A stretch of 8,083 nt of DNA from Planctomycetaceae bacterium. GTDB lineage: Bacteria; Planctomycetota; Planctomycetia; Pirellulales; UBA1268. This document shows, piece by piece, positions 5,954-8,083 of the stretch (positions are counted from its first letter, which is position 1; every line of letters begins with the position of its first letter). The stretch is taken from positions 1-8,083 of the forward strand of contig DNLZ01000342.1 of NCBI GenBank assembly GCA_003488325.1, in the 5' to 3' direction. The notes under the pieces were generated by a model. That model searched no databases, was not told where the DNA came from, and saw only the letters and a list, made by a program, of their open reading frames with translations. The position numbers and the translations under genes were made by a program.

Positions 5954-6901
5954 TCAGAAAATCCCACGGTCGGGGGCGAACCCCTTCCGCTTCGCAATCT
6001 CGAGATCCTGCGCCGCCTGACGCTCGAGCCCGGCGGCTCGGCACGCGAGTCCACGATGCTGGTGCATCACCGCCAGACCATGGTCGAGCGACCGGAGCCG
6101 GTAGGCGATCTCGGCGGGGTCGGCCCTGCCCGAGAGCATCGCGACCTGCCGCCTCTGCCGCTGCGACTCGTCGATCGCGAGGTTGAGCAGGTCGATCGCC
6201 TCCTGATGCCGCCCGAGCAGGTGGAGGATGAAACCACGCGTGTCGAGCAGTTCAGGCGGGCCCTTCTCCTCGCCGGCGAGCGCCCGGTCGATGTCGTCGA
6301 GCGCCTCCTCGAGCTCACGTTCGAGCAGGGCACGGATGTACGCGCGGTGATTGAGCGCGTCGGGAGAGTCCCGTGCGGACATCTCGACCGCCGCATCGGC
6401 GTCGGCGAGTGCCGCGTCGGCGTCGTCGAGGACGACATACGCCAGCGCACGGATGCGGCGCGGCTGCGTCGTGGTGGGCGCCGCCGCGATCGCCCGCGAC
6501 GTGTCGTCGACGGCTCCCCGGGCGTCTCCATCCTCGATGCGGAGCATCGCCCGCCAGCAGAGGAGCCGTCCGGCCGCGTCGGCGCCGGATTCGGTCCAGT
6601 CGATCGCGCGGTCGAGCTCCCCGATCGCGGCCGCCACGTTCCCGCGGGCCTCCAGCCCGAACGCCCGTTCGACCGACCACTGGACGACCGCCTCGCGGAT
6701 GGCCGGCAACGCTGCCGGCACGATCAGGCCGGGAATGACGCCGCCGAACAACAGCGCGAGCACGAATCCACGCTTACCCCAGCCAGTCCGGGTCGTGCGC
6801 CGCGCTCGTCGCGACGGGTGATCGCTCGTTCCGGATTCGTCCGACGCCGACGGCACGTCGAACTCGGCGGGAATCGGAAACCCGTGGCGGTCGTACTGCA
6901 T
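5954..6901 (-). CDS. Membrane-anchored TPR-repeat protein
   Basis: A 315-aa protein of unknown specific function. The N-terminal 43 residues are polar and basic (RRARRTTRTGWGKR at about 31-44). One hydrophobic segment, about 45-66 (FVLALLFGGVIPGLIVPAAL), follows and should act as a membrane anchor. The rest is helical, with recognisable tetratricopeptide repeats at about 75-105, 112-141, 182-211, 217-246 and 275-305, and weaker ones between. Typical A-x-x-x-L-D-x-A-I endings appear, such as AIGELDRAI (92-100). TPR arrays are protein-interaction scaffolds, so a docking role at the membrane is likely, but the partner is unknown. Positive charges before the helix suggest the short N-terminus stays in the cytoplasm and the TPR domain faces the periplasm. 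The ATG at 6901 is the first in frame; its Shine-Dalgarno is poor. It is divergent from the small gene at 7055. Confidence 0.85.
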   Translation of the reverse strand: MQYDRHGFPIPAEFDVPSASDESGTSDHPSRRARRTTRTGWGKRGFVLALLFGGVIPGLIVPAALPAIREAVVQWSVERAFGLEARGNVAAAIGELDRAIDWTESGADAAGRLLCWRAMLRIEDGDARGAVDDTSRAIAAAPTTTQPRRIRALAYVVLDDADAALADADAAVEMSARDSPDALNHRAYIRALLERELEEALDDIDRALAGEEKGPPELLDTRGFILHLLGRHQEAIDLLNLAIDESQRQRRQVAMLSGRADPAEIAYRLRSLDHGLAVMHQHRGLACRAAGLERQAAQDLEIAKRKGFAPDRGIF

Positions 6902-6929
6902 GGCTCGCTCGAGCCTCGTCTTCCGCTGC

Positions 6930-6959
6930 TTGTGGCCGGTTTCACTCGTGGAGTATCGT
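6930..6959 (+). promoter_or_regulatory. Candidate promoter for the small plus-strand gene
   Basis: In the 153-bp divergent spacer, TTGTGG (6930-6935) and TATCGT (6954-6959) lie 18 bases apart on the plus strand, about 95 bases before the ATG at 7055. Both boxes are imperfect (the -10 has four of six consensus bases), so this is a weak prediction. No equally good minus-strand promoter for the TPR gene was seen. Confidence 0.27.
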
Positions 6960-7054
6960 CATGGTACCCCGCCCCAGGTGGAACGGCGAGTCGCGGCGGC
7001 CCTCGCCGGTCTTCATCTCGCAGGCCTGAACGCCCCCCGCCACGGAGAGTCGCC

Positions 7055-7381
7055 ATGCCCCTGTTCGAGGTCGAGACCACCGGTCACATCATCATCTCAT
7101 GGGCGGCGGACGACGCGGCGGCGGAGGATCTCGTCCGGCAGGCCTATCCCGGCGAGGACATCGTCCGGTTGACGCGTCGCCCTCGCGACACGTGGGTCAT
7201 CTCGAAGTCCGCGCTCGGCCTGACCGATTCCCGCATCAGCCCGTGCGACCGCGCTCGGGAGTGCCTCGCCCGCGCGTCGGGCGACAAGCTCCATGCGATC
7301 CGTCTCTACATGCACGAGACGGGCGACGACCTCGATCGAGCCAGGAAGGTGATCGAGTCGAACATGGTCATGGGCTGGTGA
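7055..7381 (+). CDS. Small conserved-looking protein with L7/L12 C-terminal-like segment
   Basis: A 108-aa soluble protein without signal peptide or membrane helix; its function is not known to me. The N-terminal half (1-60) looks like a compact alpha/beta fold: a beta strand VETTGHIIISWAA, a helix rich in Asp/Ala, then DTWVIS. Residues 78-101 align without gaps to the helix-loop-helix of the ribosomal protein L7/L12 C-terminal domain. The pattern is Lys78, Ile82, Arg83, Thr89-Gly90, Leu93, Ala96, Arg97, Val99-Ile100-Glu101, matching the Lys...Ile-Lys...Thr-Gly-x-x-Leu...Ala-Lys...Val-Glu of L7/L12. The domain's last strand is missing, as the protein ends at 108. The ATG at 7055 is chosen because GGAGAG (7044-7049) lies 5 bases upstream, one of the better Shine-Dalgarno sites in the window. 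Its stop overlaps the end of the convergent Pro/Ala-rich gene by 14 bp. Confidence 0.8.
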   Translation: MPLFEVETTGHIIISWAADDAAAEDLVRQAYPGEDIVRLTRRPRDTWVISKSALGLTDSRISPCDRARECLARASGDKLHAIRLYMHETGDDLDRARKVIESNMVMGW

Positions 7382-8083
7382 AGCCCGGTTCGCTCGGGCC
7401 CGGACCGATGGTGGCGGGAGCCGCCGCCGCGGGTGGGCTTTCGAACGAGGCCGGCTGCACCTCGCCGTCGACGTCGCCGGCACGACGGTAGCTCGACGTG
7501 CCGCCGGGCCGATAGTTGCGATCGGGTCGGCGTGGTGGCACGCCGGGCGTGACACCGGGACCTGCGGACGCGGGTGCGTCGGGAGTCGCAACGGGCGGCA
7601 GCGACGCGTCGGGCGTGAGGGGCACAGCAGGGCTGCCGAAGGCAGCGGGCGGGGCGACCGCCGACGGTGTCGATGGGATGGCCGACGGTGACATGGGTGG
7701 CGCCGCGCCCGACGAGGGAAACGGCGAGGCCGGGGCGGCCGATGGCGGCCACGCGGCCGGTGGTGAGGTGCTCGCCGGTGCCGGGTTCGCCGGTGCCGCG
7801 GCGGGAGCCGCAGGCCACGACGCGGCGGCCGCTCCACCCTCCGTGGATCCACCGCCGGAGAATCGGCTGCCGGCGGCGTATCGGCTCTGGCCGGCGTAGG
7901 GGGCACCGGCGTCAGCGGCAGCGCGGTCCGCGGTGTAGGTGGACGAGGCCCGTGCGTCGGCCATCCGCGCGGGGGGCGATGACGGGGCATCGAGCGGAGC
8001 GAGCGCACCGCTCGCGTAGGCGGCCGGAGGCGCGGCGACGGCCTCGGGCGTCGGCCGGTCGAATCCCGGCGGTGCGGCCGGTT
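7368..8083 (-). CDS. Pro/Ala-rich low-complexity protein, 5' end outside window
   Basis: A minus-strand frame stays open from the TGA at 7368-7370 to the right edge (at least 237 codons). I translated past the internal ATG at 7964 and found no stop. That ATG (MADARASS) is therefore probably not the true start. The product is dominated by Pro, Ala, Ser and Gly with scattered Tyr and Arg, for example NYRPGGTSSYRR near 7490-7525 and a tail FESPPAAAAPATIGPGP. It has no recognisable domain, catalytic motif or membrane helix in the visible part. It looks like a disordered C-terminal region of a larger protein, or a linker/envelope-type protein. In such GC-rich DNA other frames are also open (plus 7516-7899), and both share the same wobble positions, so GC at third positions does not decide. 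This frame is preferred for its length and for running to the edge. Confidence 0.55.
   Translation of the reverse strand, partial: PAAPPGFDRPTPEAVAAPPAAYASGALAPLDAPSSPPARMADARASSTYTADRAAADAGAPYAGQSRYAAGSRFSGGGSTEGGAAAASWPAAPAAAPANPAPASTSPPAAWPPSAAPASPFPSSGAAPPMSPSAIPSTPSAVAPPAAFGSPAVPLTPDASLPPVATPDAPASAGPGVTPGVPPRRPDRNYRPGGTSSYRRAGDVDGEVQPASFESPPAAAAPATIGPGPSEPGFTSP

Noticed and set aside
5912..7054. Upstream extension of the small plus-strand protein to 489 codons
   Set aside because: The added part is antisense to the TPR gene; the ATG at 7055 has a good Shine-Dalgarno and begins the plausible fold.
7516..7899. Plus-strand Gly/Ala-rich frame opposite the Pro/Ala-rich gene
   Set aside because: It is shorter, lacks a convincing Shine-Dalgarno, and mirrors the minus-strand frame with the same wobble positions. 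It cannot be fully excluded.

Overview
The window is GC-rich chromosomal DNA that most resembles a planctomycete (a Pirellulales-like genome). This is inferred from style, not from a search. The signs are a Tat-exported Gfo/Idh/MocA oxidoreductase, a DoxX-type membrane protein with a large insertion, a compact Ser/Thr kinase with HGD and DIG motifs, mostly weak Shine-Dalgarno sites, and a tRNA gene without an encoded CCA.

Left part (1-2614, minus strand): a two-gene operon encodes a DoxX-family membrane protein, followed 5 bp later by a Tat-signal Gfo/Idh/MocA oxidoreductase that runs off the left edge. A divergent spacer of about 125 bp (2615-2739) separates it from a plus-strand pair. That pair is a D-2-hydroxyacid dehydrogenase (GTG start at 2740) and a Ser/Thr protein kinase, which overlap in an ATGA. 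The kinase converges on a minus-strand short-chain dehydrogenase/reductase (SDR, 4952-5734), with 26 bp between the stop codons.

Middle (5771-5937): a tRNA-Asp(GTC) gene lies on the minus strand 36 bp ahead of the SDR start codon, with a plausible sigma70-type promoter in front of it. The SDR is probably transcribed through the tRNA gene.

Right part (5954-8083): a membrane-anchored TPR protein (minus) is divergent from a small 108-aa protein (plus), whose C-terminal part resembles half of the ribosomal L7/L12 C-terminal domain. The small gene overlaps by 14 bp, tail to tail, with a Pro/Ala-rich minus-strand frame that is open to the right edge.

I see no insertion sequence, CRISPR array, phage gene or toxin/defence cassette. 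No clearly new system stands out. The items most worth a second look are the translationally coupled dehydrogenase-kinase pair, the DoxX plus Tat-oxidoreductase operon with its inserted helical domains, the SDR carried behind a tRNA, and the L7/L12-like small protein. There is no gene-free stretch above 300 bp. The longest intergenic gaps are 2615-2739, 5845-5953 and 6902-7054.
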